This document shows, in pieces, positions 62,988 to 64,000 of a stretch of DNA of 64,000 bases. The translations under genes and the position numbers were made by a program. The notes under the pieces are model-generated. The model saw nothing but the letters and a program-made list of their open reading frames with translations, was not told where the DNA came from and did not search any database. The DNA comes from Mycobacteroides sp. LB1 (lineage in GTDB: Bacteria > Actinomycetota > Actinomycetes > Mycobacteriales > Mycobacteriaceae): NCBI RefSeq assembly GCF_013449725.1, contig NZ_JACCFF010000005.1:62001-126000 (forward strand). Direction: 5' to 3'. The number at the start of each line of letters is the position of its first letter. The first letter of the stretch is position 1.

Positions 62988-64000
62988 GCGTCACCGACGC
63001 CGATCCCGTTGTCATCTCCGGGATGGCGATCGAAGTACCCGGCGGAATCAACACCCCCACGGCATTTTGGAATGCCCTTGCCGACGGCCGTGAGCTCATC
63101 GGCCCCTTTCCGCGCGATCGCGAGTGGCCTATCGATGAGCTACTATCACTCTCCAATCTCGAGGGTTGGGGGCATGTCTCCGATGCAGGCGGGTTCCTCA
63201 CCGACGCAACTGTTTTCGATCCTGCCTTCTATGGATTTACGCAACGCGAGGCCCTCACCGTAGACCCGCAGCAGCGTGCCGGAATGCGGGTCGCCTGGCG
63301 GGCGCTGGAGAACGCCGGTATCAACCCGGGCGATCTAAACGGCGCCGAGGCTGGATGTTTCATCGGTGCCTCACCCAACGAGTACGGCCCACGCGTGGGT
63401 GAAATGACCCCCTATACCGGTCACCGCGCGGTGGGCACCGGACAGCTCGGCGTCGCGGGCAGAATTTCGCATGGCCTGGGCCTCGTCGGGCCGTCGATGT
63501 GTGTCGACTCGGCATGCGCATCATCCTTGGCGGCAGTGCACGTCGCCGCATCCGCGGTACGTGCTGACGAATGCGATTGGGCTCTGGCAGGCGGCGTCTG
63601 TGTCATGGGTTCCCCCGGCGCGTTCTACGAATTCTCCCGGCTCCACGCACTCGACCCCGATGGGCACTGCCGCTCGTACTCCGATGAGGCCAACGGCACC
63701 CTCTGGGGCGAAGGCGTGGGAATTGTTGTGCTGGAACGTGAATCACGCGCACGCGCCCTGGGGCACCGGGTGTACGGGCGCATCATGGCCATCCGCACCA
63801 ATCACAACGGCGGGGGTAAACCCATCCTGGTGCCACGCGGGCGCGCCCAGGCAAAACTGGTCGCAGCGACCATCGCCGCCTCCGGCGTCGATCCCGCCGA
63901 TATCGGGATGCTCGAAGGACACGGCACCGGCACTCGCGCCGGCGATCCGCTGGAGATCATGGCGCTGCAGAGCACATACGGAGCCGGAGGCTCCAACGCA
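62984..64000 (+). CDS. mbtC: Mycobactin polyketide synthase MbtC, ketosynthase (cut by right edge)
   Basis: The first 339 residues are a beta-ketoacyl synthase: DPVVISGMAIEVPGG at the start, active-site Cys in DSACASSLAAVH near residue 170, LAGGVCVMGSPG, and the His motif EGHGTGTRAGDPLE near 305. M. tuberculosis MbtC is a 444-residue ketosynthase with the same start and the same GGVCVMG segment. It extends the chain between the NRPS units with malonate. ATG 62984 overlaps the thioesterase stop. Whether it continues into an acyltransferase or is followed by mbtD is not visible. Confidence 0.87.
   Translation, partial: MSVTDADPVVISGMAIEVPGGINTPTAFWNALADGRELIGPFPRDREWPIDELLSLSNLEGWGHVSDAGGFLTDATVFDPAFYGFTQREALTVDPQQRAGMRVAWRALENAGINPGDLNGAEAGCFIGASPNEYGPRVGEMTPYTGHRAVGTGQLGVAGRISHGLGLVGPSMCVDSACASSLAAVHVAASAVRADECDWALAGGVCVMGSPGAFYEFSRLHALDPDGHCRSYSDEANGTLWGEGVGIVVLERESRARALGHRVYGRIMAIRTNHNGGGKPILVPRGRAQAKLVAATIAASGVDPADIGMLEGHGTGTRAGDPLEIMALQSTYGAGGSNA

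Overview
The window is high-GC actinobacterial DNA from a mycobacterium. The diagnostic genes are a proteasomal ATPase (mpa) ending in GQYL, the sigL-rslA sigma/anti-sigma pair with a SigL-type promoter, MTB12/LppK-type secreted proteins, trmI, desA-type desaturases, a complete 14-gene nuo operon and a mycobactin-type siderophore locus. The gene mix and order (blocks matching M. tuberculosis Rv2115c-Rv2119, Rv2121c-Rv2125 and Rv3143-Rv3158 joined together, next to a rearranged mbt locus) fit a rapid grower of the Mycobacteroides abscessus-chelonae type. That species-level placement is inference.

Layout. 1-9.9 kb: a ThDP-dependent enzyme cut by the left edge, rslA-sigL, a membrane protein, a mycothiol-dependent isomerase-like protein, a SAM methyltransferase, mpa, two MTB12/LppK paralogues and trmI. 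10-22 kb is an accessory-looking lipid and redox stretch: an RhlE-type helicase, a soluble acyl-ACP desaturase, a CocE-type hydrolase, a RecB-like nuclease coupled to a thioesterase, a TetR/P450/NTF2-like/truncated-YrbE group, and a DesA3-like membrane desaturase. The two desaturases share a nearly identical palindrome in their upstream regions. 22-37.3 kb: nuoA-nuoN on the minus strand, mostly joined by 4-base stop/start overlaps, preceded by a stand-alone receiver protein. 37.9-44.8 kb: metH-HAD-hisE-hisG on the minus strand and a divergent PAC2-family gene. 44.8-47.2 kb: two tandem Mce-associated-type membrane proteins and a lactate monooxygenase-like flavoprotein.

47.4-64 kb is the siderophore locus. 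On the minus strand run mbtE (C-A-PCP-C-PCP), mbtF (C-A-PCP-E) and an mbtB-like NRPS (ArCP-Cy-A-PCP, without the C-terminal thioesterase of M. tuberculosis MbtB). Divergently on the plus strand run a discrete type II thioesterase and mbtC, which is cut by the right edge. Two strong IdeR-type iron boxes lie in the divergent promoter region. Converging on mbtB is a SagB/ThcOx-type azoline dehydrogenase with its own weaker iron box; its stop codon and that of mbtB sit inside one perfect 22-bp palindrome. There is no YcaO, E1-like or precursor peptide gene in the window. The best candidate for an undescribed system is therefore an NRPS-linked dehydrogenase that turns the phenyloxazoline made by MbtB into an oxazole, giving a nocobactin-like siderophore.

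No gene-free stretch exceeds 300 bases. The largest gaps are 9876-10156, 43663-43913, 61995-62222, 47236-47449 and 37280-37485, and what they hold is listed. I saw no tRNA or rRNA genes, insertion sequences or CRISPR arrays.
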